Positions 1 through 10,887 of a stretch of 64,000 bases of DNA are shown one piece after another; position 1 is the stretch's first letter; every line of letters starts with the position of its first letter. Origin of the DNA: Diplocarpon mali (lineage: Eukaryota > Ascomycota > Leotiomycetes > Helotiales > Drepanopezizaceae); contig JAENRP010000002.1 of assembly GCA_024741835.1 (NCBI GenBank), positions 248,001 to 312,000 on the forward strand, written 5' to 3'. The notes under the pieces were generated by a model. It saw only the letters and a list, made by a program, of their open reading frames with translations. It had not been told where the DNA came from and did not search any database. Position numbers and translations under genes: made by a program.

Positions 1-333
1 TGGTGCAGATGGGTTCGTCGTGGGCGGAATGGTTTCGAGCTTTTTGTATCTACTGACAGAGCGAGGCTGCAGGCACGGGTGGATTTTTCTACTATGGGTC
101 GGGATATGTTGAGGTGGCGGACGGAGTCGGGATACCAGTGGGCATCCTCGGATAATTGACGTTGTGAAGCTATGCATGATTTCAGCTCCTTTTGCTTGCC
201 ATCCCAATGTTTCGTGGGATGGACCAGTCAGGCCATCTGTTTGGTACGCCCATTGATGAGCTCTTGCTTCTATATTCAAACAACCTTGAGCTAGGTATCG
301 TTCAACCAGCCTCATCTTCTGCCACTTTGGCTG
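1..333. other. Left-edge stretch, possible 3' end of a truncated gene
   Basis: No complete gene is visible. Plus-strand frame 1 is open from the window edge to a TGA at 157-159 (52 codons). It reads like ordinary coding sequence near its end, but I recognise no domain and another frame is also open for about 100 nt. It could be the tail of a gene starting outside the window. This is a weak suggestion only. Confidence 0.2.
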
Positions 334-642
334 CTATATACCCCATTCCCTAGGTGCGAGCTGGTAAGCAGCAGACAGTCTGTACCCAGTTCCCACCTCC
401 TGCCACCCCGTTGCACGATTGTCATTTTTCTTGATAGCCCCAAGGTCGAAAGCTGGAAACATTCCTGGTTCGCAAATGGTATGGAAATGAGTTCCGGTGC
501 AGAAGAGATCACCCGCGCCCGGGACGCAAGCAGCATCTTTCTTGCTTTGACTGTACACGCATGCGTTTGGTGGGTCTTCGGCCATACTCAAGGAGGCCAT
601 GGCGAGGACGACGACCTTGGTGAGGGAAGCGGAGAATTGCAT
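334..642 (-). pseudogene. Small secreted cysteine-rich protein gene, probably frameshifted
   Basis: The start is the ATG at 642; its first 22 residues are a secretion signal ending ASLSMAE, nearly the same as the signal of the intact gene at 33606. Four cysteines follow with spacing x10, x8, x8. After the fourth, about 18 residues stay in frame, and then the family's C-terminal pattern continues in another frame: a Cys codon at 413-415, 13 residues, an adjacent Cys pair, and a TAG at 350-352. The spacings x18 and x13 equal those of the intact paralogue, with Trp where its sixth Cys stands. A TGA in that other frame lies just upstream of the Cys codon and no acceptor AG lies between them, so an intron does not explain the switch. 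A 1-2 nt indel near 416-424 does. Without the shift correction the frame ends at 334. Function is unknown; an apoplastic effector or defence-type peptide is only a guess. A base-calling error remains possible. Confidence 0.6.
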
Positions 643-2317
643 CTTGTTGAAAGGGGGGTGGTACAAGCGAGGCTGATGTGAGGTTGGTGTTCTGATTGGT
701 GAGGATTATGAAATGTAAAAGTTGGCCATTATCTGGTTTGACGAATGTTGGGCGCAAAAACATGATTGTTTGGTCAGGAATGTCTTGAGTGGGTGTTTGG
801 TAGCGAATGTACCGAGTAAGTGTCGAGTGACAAGTGTAGTGAGCGAGAGACTGGTACAGAGTAAATAAATGATACAGAAGGAAAGTTTGGTTTGGATGAG
901 TGTTCAAGCCGACGACATTTGAGCTAGTTATATACAACTGTGTACAGGCTCTTGCTGCCTTGAGTCGGTCCCGTTCGTATGCTTGACCCTTGAACCGACG
1001 GCGAGGTCGTAGGAGTACCATCATCCATTCGAGAAGGCGTTGAGCAAGACGATGAGGGAAGCTGAAACACTCCATTCATCATACCAGGTGATCGGCCCCT
1101 GGTGAAGTTCGGATACTATTGTATCGCGGGACTTGATCAGGGTCCTGTGGCCCCTTTGGCCAAGCTTCCGCAGAAGCTTACACAGCTTCAGATTACGACC
1201 CCAGCCGTCTGCAATTGAGCACAGGAGCATTCGGCGCCTCGAGCTTGTTTTCAATGATGGTTGCCACTACGGCTTGAACCAGAGATTGGTTGGAGGGCTA
1301 GCCGATTCGAATAAGCATCGAACTTCGGAATTGCTACTCCCTCGCTTAAGGCATCGGATGGGGTCATGAGTGAAAGTCATCTTTCTCGATATTCAAAGTT
1401 TCTGTCCAGTTCTCATGTTGAGATGCTTCTCAATGACGTCTCATGCACTAATACGAATCTCTGTGGTTCCAGATAACAATGGCAGCTCGAAAAGCGAGTG
1501 ACCTGGAGCCGCTGGGATCTATTGCTTGCAGGCTTATGTTTTGGGACCAGAATAAGTCAGGATAGCCTTTGAGGGACTTGTCTTTGAGTAGCTCCACGAC
1601 TGGTATGGAATGGCTCATCCAGTCTCCGGCTTTCCACCGTGTGTTGGGGGCTTGCAAGACGCCGTTGCCGGGTCGGTATCTGCGATCTTTCCGAGGATGT
1701 GTTTGCCAAATTGAAAGATGGCTGTTCAGCCGTATCTTCGAAGCATCAGCTAAAATCTGGCGATACTCTGTCCCTGCTGAAGGTTGGTGTGGCTGTTAGG
1801 GAGATCAGCTGTCCAAGCAGAGCCAGACATGTAGGCATTGCTTTGAAGCATTAGACGGGAAACGGAGGGACTTTCATTATCCAGAGACAGATGCTATAAG
1901 ACGGAGTGATGAGCCGAGGTACCTGAAGCAGAACCTAAGCCTTCATTGGCTTTGACTGACGATTGCCTCTGGCCTCGAAATATACGTATCGATAGAGACA
2001 GCGCCAACAATAAGCCATGACAAAACTCCGACCGGTTTGCAAGCCACATGAAATAAGTCGATGGAGGAGCACATCACGAAGATTCGAGTGCCTTGGTAAT
2101 AAGTTTCACAACCCGCCATTTCAGGCACAATATAATTGTCGGAAGGTCAAGTAGTTCAACCGCTGTTCGATCCCGGTTATACCCCTGCGGTTCGCCTACA
2201 CACAGACGCGCTCGCTTGTACTTCCTAATCGAGAATTCGCGATCTAGAGAGCTGGTCGGGCCAGATAATCAGATAGCAGACACGCCTTCGAGCGCATTGT
2301 GCAGTCTACCACGCAGC
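643..2317. other. Intergenic, no supported gene
   Basis: Only short or overlapping open frames occur here, without recognisable domains or splice structure. The part next to 643 is probably the promoter and leader of the minus-strand cysteine-rich gene; a TATA-like tgtatataac (read on the minus strand) sits near 927-937. The part just before 2318 is the leader of the p24 gene. Confidence 0.5.
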
Positions 2318-3122
2318 ATGAAGTTCTCCCTATTTGCCTCTGGCCTCCTGGCCTGCCTATCGCCCCTTGTATCTGCGACGGCCCTTACATACAGGGTCGG
2401 TGCGAATGAAAAGGCGTGCTTCTTCTCGAATGTTGAGCAGAAGGGCGCGAAGCTTGCCTTCTACTTCGCCGTATGGATTCATCGCTCTGCCGAATCTGCA
2501 GAAACCATGCTGATCGATGTGAATCTTTAGGTCCAATCAGGAGGTTCCTTCGATGTCGATTACCAGGTCCTCGGCCCATTCCACAACGTTATTATGGAGG
2601 GAGAGAAAGAGAGACAGGGCGACTTTGTTTTCACCGCGACAGCAGAGGGTGAATACAGTTTCTGTTTCAAAAACAAACTTAGCTCGTATGCGGATAAATA
2701 CGTTGACTTTGAAATTGCCGTGCGTGTACCTGATCCCCATTCCTCTCGGGGCAGCGGCTGACCCAGATGCATTAGGTTGAGAATGAAAAGCGCGCTGCAA
2801 TACCAGCAAAGCAGGGCACATCACCAGAGCAGACTTCAGCGCTGGAGGAATCCGTTTTCAAGCTGTCCGGCCAGCTCTCGAAGATATCCAGAAATCAGAA
2901 GTACTTCCGCACCAGGGAGAACCGTAACTTCAGCACAGTCCGAAGTACCGAGAGGAGAATATTCAACTTCAGCATCATTGAGAGCTGTATGATGGTTGTC
3001 ATGGCTGGGCTGCAGGTCTTCATTGTCCGATTCTTCTTCCAGGTATGTTCTTGGGCTGGCCAGGTTTTGCTGGGCAATGGTACTGATCGTTGCGATAGGG
3101 CGCGAGGAAGGGTTACGTGTAG
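2318..3122 (+). CDS. p24 family (emp24/gp25L/Erp) cargo receptor
   Basis: Four exons: 2318-2470, 2531-2719, 2776-3042 and 3099-3122, all joined in phase 0, giving 210 residues, the usual p24 size. Residues 1-20 are a signal peptide. A GOLD domain follows, with the expected cysteine pair at about C34 and C96. Then come a charged, helix-prone segment (about 120-170), one membrane span (about 180-203) and a short cytosolic tail starting FFQ, a COPII/COPI-type signal. p24 proteins cycle between ER and Golgi as heteromers and help load cargo, notably GPI-anchored proteins, into COPII vesicles. Which yeast subfamily (Emp24, Erv25 or Erp) it matches cannot be settled by eye. It lies 389 bp upstream of the co-oriented prp45. 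The tiny last exon (7 codons plus stop) is easy to miss. Confidence 0.88.
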
Positions 3123-3511
3123 ATTAGTGGAAACTGGCAAGGCACACATTCTTTCAGGACTGATCGGGAAACATATGGTGCGGAGTTCGAGTTCTCTGTA
3201 TTTTACAGCACGAAGTCTGAGATTATGCGAATAGAACTTTGATATTCCCCTTCAAAATTTTGTGACTTGAACTTGACGCATCTCCTTGTGCCCAACAGAC
3301 AAACCACCGTAAAGTCTTAACACCTGCGTACCAAGCGGCGCTATACACTGCACTCTGCCTGGGTGTACTGATATTAGGCTATTATCGTTTAGGGTTAGCG
3401 CGTCTTTAGCGTCACATCGCCATTTTTGAGCCTCTGGAGCCTGAGTACGGGAACATCATACAATCCGTTCAGAACGACTCAACACGTTCAGGAACGACTC
3501 AACAACTCGAC
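3123..3511. other. Intergenic spacer between p24 and prp45
   Basis: This 389 bp holds the p24 3' region and the prp45 promoter/leader. I see no further gene. A short direct repeat of the form cgttcaggaacgactcaaca lies directly upstream of the prp45 ATG (about 3470-3510). Confidence 0.5.
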
Positions 3512-5347
3512 ATGACCTCAATATCTGCATCACTGGCGCGGGCGCTTCCCACCCCGAAATACACAGGTGAAGAGGAAGAAATTCCTTTACATGCGCAACA
3601 GCGAGGACCGCGAATAGTTGGAGCTGGGACCTTTGATGACACGCAGATTGTGCTGAAGGTCAGTCATTCTGTTCCAAGACAAGAGTGAGCTTCTACTAAT
3701 ACTTTATGGCAGAAGTCTGGCCCTCCCCCCTACGGAAAACGAGCAGGATGGCGACCGAGAGGACAAGAGGACTTCGGGGATGGGGGCGCGTTCCCTGAGA
3801 TACCCGTGGCGCAATATCCATTGGACATGGGCCGTAAGGCTGGCTCTACTAGCAATGCGCTCGCCTTGCAGGTTGATGCTGAGGGGAAAGTCAAATTTGA
3901 TGCCATTGCGCGACAAGGACATAATGACCAACGAATAGTCCATGCATCTTTCAAGGACCTCATTCCGCTTCGACAGCGCGCTGACGCGGGGGATATCAAT
4001 TTGGACAGACCGAGCGAGGAGGAGGTTGCTGCCTCGACGCAAAGGACGAAGGATGCACTCTCGAAGCTGGTCATGGGGGCTGTCGCGGCGCAGAAACCGA
4101 AGAACGTTAATGTTGGCTCACGGAAGGACCCTACCTATGTCCGATACACACCTGCCAATCAGATGGGGGATAACACACGTAAGAATGATCGTATAATGAA
4201 GATCGTAGAGAGGCAACGAGATCCTATGGAGCCTCCCAAGTTCAAGCACAAGAAGATTCCGAGAGGACCACCAAGTCCTCCTCCACCTGTTATGCACTCC
4301 CCTCCTAGGAAACTGACGGCGGAAGATCAAGAGGCCTGGAAAATTCCACCACCAGTCTCGAACTGGAAGAATCCAAAGGGCTACACCGTACCACTGGATA
4401 AGAGATTGGCAGCAGACGGAAGAGGCCTGCAGGATGTGACGATCAATGACAAATTTGCTCAGTTTGCCGAGGCTCTGTTCACGGCGGACAGACACGCGCG
4501 AGAGGAGGTCAAGCAGCGGGCGCAAATGCAACAACGGTTAGCGGAGAAGGAGAAGGCCCAGAAAGAAGACCATCTTCGAATGCTAGCTCAAAAGGCGCGC
4601 GAGGAGAGAGCTGGAGTCGGATCGGGAAGACGGGCGTCGAGAACGTCGAGGTCGAGATCCGGAAGCTACAGCGACTCGGGCTCTTCGCGATCTGGAAGTG
4701 ACGATGAGGAGGTTAGGGAGCGAGAGAAGATGCGCGCTGAGAGACGCAGAGAAGAGGAGCGAAAATTACGGCAATCCCGGATGGGTGCCGAGAGGAGAGT
4801 GCAGATGATGGCCCGCGAACAAAACAGAGATATCTCGGAGAAGGTTGCGTTAGGTCTTGCGAAGCCAACACAATCTTCGGAAGGAATGTTCGATTCGCGG
4901 TTGTTCAACAGAACTAGCGGATTCGATACGGGATTCAACGAGGATCAAGCCTATGACAAGCCCTTGTTCGCGGCCCAAGATGCCATCAGCAGTATATACC
5001 GACCTCGTCGAAATATGGAAGACGACGACGACGATGCTGCCGAGGCTGAGATGGGGAAGATCCAGAAAAGCAACCGATTTGGAGAGGCCTTAGGGAAGGG
5101 CACCTTCAAGGGTTCCGGGGATGTTGAGGTTAGTTCCACATTAACGTTCCACTTCGGGATGACTGCTAATTATGTATGCCAGGCACGAGAAGGGCCGGTG
5201 CAGTTCGAAAAGGATACTGGAGATGTGTTTAATGTTGATGATTTCTTGAACAAGGTCGGAGAAAGCTCAGCAAAGAGGCAGTACGGATTACAGGAGGATG
5301 AAGATCGAGCACCGAAGAGAGCGAGAGTTGAGGAGGATGACGATTAG
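3512..5347 (+). CDS. prp45: Pre-mRNA-processing protein 45, SNW/SKIP family
   Basis: Exons 3512-3658, 3713-5128 and 5183-5347 give 575 residues. The SNW signature (SNWKNPKGYTVPLDKRLA) is at about residue 265, inside the conserved SKIP domain (about 170-335), followed by a charged helical region and a Ser-Arg rich stretch (about 355-385). The C-terminus is acidic and basic. SNW proteins are components of the activated spliceosome (NTC/Prp19-related) and are mostly extended, contacting U2/U6 RNA and Prp8; in animals they are also transcription co-regulators. The start was chosen because exon 1 encodes the conserved N-terminus including a PPPYGKR-type motif just after intron 1. Intron 2 (54 nt) is in frame and has no stop, so retention would add 18 residues; its GT/AG ends, CTAAT branch site and family alignment favour splicing. 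Confidence 0.93.
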
Positions 5348-8104
5348 CGAGTTCCTTTGCTGACTGGCCTTTGTATGATAGGACTTACCGCTCAGATCGT
5401 GCAAGTAATCTAGGGATTCACAGCAGTGCTTGCATCTTACGTTTTCAATGTCTTTTTTTTTTCTTTCGCTGACAACACCATGACTGCCGAGAGATCATGA
5501 CTTCTCTTAGCAGCAAGTTCCAGTATAATGCAAATGTTTCTTCCTAGAGTTCTGGACAAGCCGTCATATGCCAGTTCCAGCACCCCTCTGATGCAGCCAC
5601 AAACACCTAAGCTTCGGGGTCCAAGTTTCGAGTTTCTGAGAAGCACTACTTGGATGCTGACATTTGCAACAAGACATAGACCCTCCTTGGCAAAGCAGAG
5701 TTATCTGAGCCAATGCACCCATCAGCAGATGTCTTGGGATCCCGAGTTTGTAAGGAGGCCGGTCGACCCAGACTCGAGGGCCGTCAACTACATAGCCATC
5801 TCATACGGCAACGACTTCGGTCCATGTCTAACGGATTCTCGACAGTGAGAGCTTCGGCTCTACCCTCCTCTCCGAGGAGACAGCCCTATCAATTACGCCT
5901 TCGGTAGTAAACCTGCTCTCGCTACCGCCATGGATATGAACGAGGCTCCGGTTTGGAGAACCTCTCGCCGAGTTACTGGCAGCCACTTGCAAGATACTAA
6001 GAGTGTGAGCTTCCCAAGCCGGCTCAGATGCATGGGTGGCCAGGGAAGCTCGGTCATACTCCCGATCCCCCGTACTTTGCAAGTCACCCACGTCGTCGAA
6101 GTATCCCAAACATAATAAGTAATGAAAAATAAAGAATCACTCCGAACGAGGGGATACGTGCCAGCTGCACTACTGCCCCTCGCCGCCTCACTCGGTCTAC
6201 GCAACCTGTCAACCCTCGAACCCATCACGAATTCCCGCTCGAGCTCTATCGAGAGAGCTGATCTTCTCCTCACGCTACCCTGCGATGCTGCGTACCTACT
6301 TGGGCACGCCATGGCTGCGCGGCGAGAACGTCGCCGGGAACAGCTTGGCGTTCGCAGTCCTGGCTCGCACCCTCATGCTTCTTATCTCAGAAGCTATAGA
6401 AGAACGCGGGCTATGTTCGCCCAGCAAGCTAAGCTTCTTCCCGAACCTACCGGCGGGCTGTTCTAGTGAAGGTGCTTGTGGTGGGTAAATCTTTCGAACC
6501 GGGGTTGATCAAGATTGTTGTCAGCATTGTTGATGACGACGACGACCTTTTTGCCGCCCATGAGCGCAGTATATCCTAGTTCGCAGGTCGCTGAGCTGGT
6601 GGGCGAGCCTGATCCGAAGCAGCTACCAATCGTGGCTGGGCACTCACAGCGGCCGTGGTTGACAGGCGAGAGACTTCCTGTATCGACACGACTCTATACT
6701 CGCTAGCAATCAAGTGCACAAATAACAGATCGGCAACATGGACCGCGACTCTATTCACGGATATCCTCAAAGCCGAAACAGACTCTTTGACTTTTTCCAG
6801 GACTCGAATCGATACAATGGCCAAAATGCCTCGATGTGTGAGAGCTATGGAATCACCCGGGATCATCTCCAAGATGACCAACATACCTAGTTTGTGGTGT
6901 CTCGGCTTGGGCTTGAGGAGAAGACCAGGTCGTTCGAAACGAGAAAGCTGTTGCTCGCCATGATCGGATTGTCAACGCGCCGTCTTTGTCGGCCCGAAGC
7001 TGCTTTTATCATCTTGAACAGTCAGCGACTTGGGCACTCTCTGCCATCCCGCTCCTCGAGACGCCCGTTTTGGCATTCGTGTTTTTGACTCCACTAAGTT
7101 CAGCTTTCATCTGTTTGGCATTTCTTTTACCCCCAACGAGATGGGACCATTACAAGATTCACCTTCTTCCCCGAGATGGAGGTGAAAGCCACAACAGGCC
7201 CAGATATCACAGGACGGTCAACTAGATATTCCGATACTTATGCCGAAACGGGCGGAGAGCGTGCATCCAACAATCGTCAAAGTTAAAAATCTCTCGTTTT
7301 CTTGGTCCGAGGAAGATGGCCCTGTCGTTCGTCATATTGCTGCCGGCTTCCAAGCAGGACCGCTGACAATGAATTTTGGGCCCGTCCGCGGTGGAAAGTG
7401 GGGAGGCGAAGAAGTGAATCTGCTGGATCCTTTGTAGACAGCGTTCTACCTGTTGTATAGCAGCCAGAGATGGCGCTGGCTGGCGCACAACGTTTGCCGG
7501 CCAACTCGCCCCAGCCCTTGCGGCTGTTTTGTCATTTGATTGTTTCGGCTCTTGAGCTGTTCGTCGACTTTGCAACTCCTATGAGTTTTGACCCGCTTGG
7601 AGAGTCTTGGCCCGGTGGTAGGAAATGTCTGTCAGTCTACCAGTGCATCGAGAGGTGCACGGTCAGATGCCGGATCCATCAACGTCCTGTGTATGTTTCT
7701 TGTTATCCGACATAGCCGACCTCGTTTATAAATTTCCCGCTGTCATACCATGTCAACACCATTCCTCATCCTCTGATGATTTGGCGCTCGGCTACTTGTG
7801 GATTGGCCTCCAAACCCCGAATTCTTATCGTCGGATGGAGTATCTCAAATAGACTCCGATTACATCAAAGACTCGCGAAGTGGAATCCACCCCCCACCTT
7901 TTAAGCCTTCCCCGACTTCGGCATCTGCGAGAACGAGCTCGTCGCGCAATCCGAAACTCAACCGGCGGCTATCTTCGGGGGATAAAAAAGTTGCCTGCCC
8001 CCCTCTGAAGTTCCGTATTGCGCACCGTTCGTCTCGAGCGAAGTTCGACAACCTGACAGCAGAGTCAGACGTGGCTGCTTAACAGCAGGGATCATAATCT
8101 CGCA
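5348..8104. other. Gene-poor stretch with decayed sequence
   Basis: 2.75 kb without an intact gene. Open frames are short, shift often and carry no recognisable domain, apart from the ABC-transporter fragment at 7240-7437. Several frames read like eroded coding sequence, but none can be named. The last 150 bp or so should contain the ACC deaminase promoter. Confidence 0.5.
7240..7437 (+). pseudogene. ABC transporter nucleotide-binding domain remnant (ABCC-like)
   Basis: A 65-codon frame reads like the start of a fungal multidrug (ABCC/MRP) nucleotide-binding domain: a beta-strand segment KVKNLSFSW, the expected spacing, then LTMNFGPVRGGK where a functional protein has a Walker A of the type GPVGSGKS. 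The last Gly and Lys of the P-loop remain but the Ser/Thr is gone and the frame soon ends at a TAG. No Walker B, signature motif or membrane domain could be found in frame nearby. I read it as a relic of a transporter gene; a chance resemblance cannot be excluded. Confidence 0.45.
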
Positions 8105-9281
8105 ATGGCGCCAGTGACTCTCCCCGAGCCTTTCGCCAGCATCCCCAAGTCTGATTTCCTGTTTGGGCCATCGCCAGTCCATCACTTGCCCAGAATATCG
8201 GAGGCTCTTGGAGGCAAGGTTGCCGTCTGGGCTAAGAGAGAGGACTGCAATTCAGGAATCGCATTTGGTGGAAACAAGACACGAAAGCTTGAGTTTGTTC
8301 CCCCACTTTCCGAGACCGCGAGCATCGAAACTGAAGGGAGTCAGATACCTGGTCCCCGAAGCGTTGGAGCAAGGATGTGATACCCTGATCAGTATCGGAG
8401 GTGTGCAGAGCAACCATACGAGACAAGTTGCTGGCGTAGCAGCAAAGCTGGGCCTCAAGGTACACACACATACCCACGCTTCGTGCCACGGGGTATCCGA
8501 CTTTCAGCGCGCTCGAGGCTCACGAGAAACCGCATAGGCAAAACTGGTGCAAGAGCACTGGGTCGACTGGACAGACCCGGGATACGAGAAGGTCGGCAAC
8601 ATCCAGCTGTCTCGGCTCATGGGCGCCGCACCGCGCCTCGACCCGTCCGAGTTCGGCATCGGACACAAACAGACCCTCGCGAACCTCACCCAGGAAGTCA
8701 TCGAGCAAGGCGGGAAGCCATACTACATCCCGGCCGGGGCGTCGGATCATCCCCTCGGCGGCTTGGGCTTCGCAAGATGGGCGTTTGAGGTTGCTGAGCA
8801 AGAGAAGGGCCTGGGCGTCTTCTTCGACACCATCCTCGTATGTGCTGTCACCGGAAGCACATTCGCGGGCATGATCGCCGGCTTCCGGCTCCTCGAGAAG
8901 CGCGGCGGGCCCAAGAGACGAGTCATCGGCATCGACGCGTCCGCCAAGCCCCAAGAGACCCGGGATCAAGTGCTGCGCATTGCCAAGTTCACGGGCGTCA
9001 AGATCGGGTTGGAGGAGGGCGACATCACCGAGCAGGACGTGGAGTTGGACGAGCGGTACCACGATGGCTGCTACGGCATTCCGGGAGAGATGACGAAGGC
9101 CGCGATGAAGTTTGGAGCCGAGACCGAAGGCTTCATCACCGATCCGGTGTACGAGGGGAAGAGCCTGGCGGGCCTGATGGATCTGGTGAAGAAGCAGGAG
9201 ATCAAAGCCGGGAGCACGGTTCTGTACGCACATCTCGGGGGGCAGTTGGCTCTGAACGCTTACTCGGGCTTGTTCGACTAG
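8105..9281 (+). CDS. acdS: 1-aminocyclopropane-1-carboxylate (ACC) deaminase
   Basis: Exons 8105-8292, 8345-8459 and 8538-9281 give 348 residues, normal for the family. It is a fold-type II PLP enzyme that converts ACC, the ethylene precursor, to 2-oxobutanoate and ammonia. The PLP lysine is K58 in [10 protein letters not shown], the catalytic serine S85 in QSNH, and the active-site Tyr306. Glu307 (VYEGK) and Leu334 (HLGG) are the residues that separate true ACC deaminases from D-cysteine desulfhydrases, so the name is well supported. No signal peptide is seen, so it is probably cytosolic. Intron 1 splits the codon inside KLEY (phase 2). Intron 2 is 78 nt with a CA-repeat. In plant-associated fungi this enzyme can lower host ethylene or let the fungus use ACC as nitrogen. 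Neighbours do not suggest a pathway cluster. Confidence 0.92.
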
Positions 9282-10790
9282 GGCTTGTTTAGCGGAGAGA
9301 CACTGGTCACTCGATTTGGAGGAGCGTTCCGAGACTGGAAATAGAAATTATCTTGCTATGACAGACCCCCGCGCATGCGTGTCCATCTATAGTCCTCGAA
9401 CCTCGCGAGCTAGCAAGCCTATCCGGATCCTGGGCCGCAGAAACCCAGAGGATCCTGGGTGCCGCCGGCATGTGGTGTCGGCCCGGCGCGATCGGCATTT
9501 GCTCTATGCAACAGAAGACTCACAGGCGACCGTTTGCAAATCATGAGCAAGATATCGGGAAGTCAAAGAAAGCGGCACCTGAGCCTCGATCCCACCCAGC
9601 ATCGACGGCCGTTGTCGCCCCGACTTCCGTCGCGCTCCAGTCCTGGGGGCCGGTCGGTGGAAACGATCCCCGCCAGGCGCGCCATGATTCTCGTCGGCTG
9701 CGGAGGGGCTTTCTGGTAGCAGGGAAAGGATGGCTGGGGAAGAGGGTCTGGAGCCGGATGGGACTTGACTGCCAGCGAGAGGGAGAGAGCGGCACGTGCA
9801 GAATCGCAGACGGAGCCTCTGAGCTTTGCTGCTCAAGCCACTGCGAACAGAGGGCGAGAAGAGACGTTGCGTGGTGTTGCGGGATACAATCCAACCACTT
9901 TCCGTCTAGACGCGAGCCCCAAGGGAGACGTACCGCGGGACAGAGAAGGTCAATGATCAGAAGAAGATCGGCTGGCTGGCCCCCGGGTAGAATAGACCAG
10001 CGGATGCGCCCTCCAGCCATGGTTAAACGCTGCCGCTACCCCGGTAGGTCTGACTCCCACTCCCACCTCCTTTCTCCGAATCCCGTGGGGGGAGATCTAT
10101 CGACCATGAACCATGCTGTTCGACCAGATGCGCCGAGTGTCTGTCTTTTCTTTTCTTTTTTGGGGCGAGGGCCGTGTCTGGTCGGGCGGCACTCTCTGGT
10201 CATGTCATGGCAGGAAATTGGCGCCTGGGAGAGGTCCTGGAATGTGATGGACATGGCGAGCTGGCGAGGTACGAGGCGAGTCTTGACATCTCGAGAGGAG
10301 TTCCTGGAACGCCGCGGGGTTCGAGATGGGACTGGGGGGAGGTGTGTCGGCGGAGCCTCGCCGAGCTTCCGTCAACCACGCACCGTGGAGGCCTGCGGCG
10401 TGAGGCGATTGTGACTGTCGGCGACGCGGACAGTCGAGTTGAGAGCATGTTGCGTGGGGAGAGGATCCCCCGCCGACCAAGGTGCGTGGGACTCTGGGCC
10501 TCTGCATCAAAAGTTTCCGATGCAGAGATCGCTTCAAAGTCAACAAAGGCTCGCCGCGCGACTACGCAGTATATCTCGCTTCGCTGCCCTAGCATCCCTG
10601 CGCACCCGGTTTCTCTCCTTTCATCTGGCTCGCCGAGCAGTATGACCGGGTCGAGCTGCAGAGCCTACTTCGACAGGAGAAAGTCAAAGCAAAGGTGTGC
10701 AGCCGTCGTCTATGGACTCCCCCGCCATTCCCTTTCGCTTCCCAAACACGGATCGGTCAAAACAAAACAAGCCCGGCGAGAAGTTGGATT

Positions 10791-10887
10791 TGCGTTCGCC
10801 GGGAATCGAGCCCGGGGCCCATCGAAGCGGCCACGGATCCCAAGGATCTCGTGGCAACGATGGATTGTCCCACTCAACCCTATTTCT
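10791..10887 (-). pseudogene. tRNA-Gly(GCC)-like sequence with intron, probably a relic
   Basis: Read on the minus strand, the 3' half is good tRNA: a T arm with CCGGG stem pairing and a TTCGA-type loop (here CTCGATT), then CGAACGC and discriminator A. Upstream is an anticodon arm CCATCG-TTGCCA with a GCC anticodon, split from TCGATGG by about 26 nt where a nuclear tRNA intron would sit. A D-arm-like GGTTGAGTGG...AATCC is also present. The 5' acceptor strand (about 10879-10887) does not pair with the 3' CGAACGC, so I think this copy is dead. A tRNA scan with a covariance model would decide. Confidence 0.45.
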
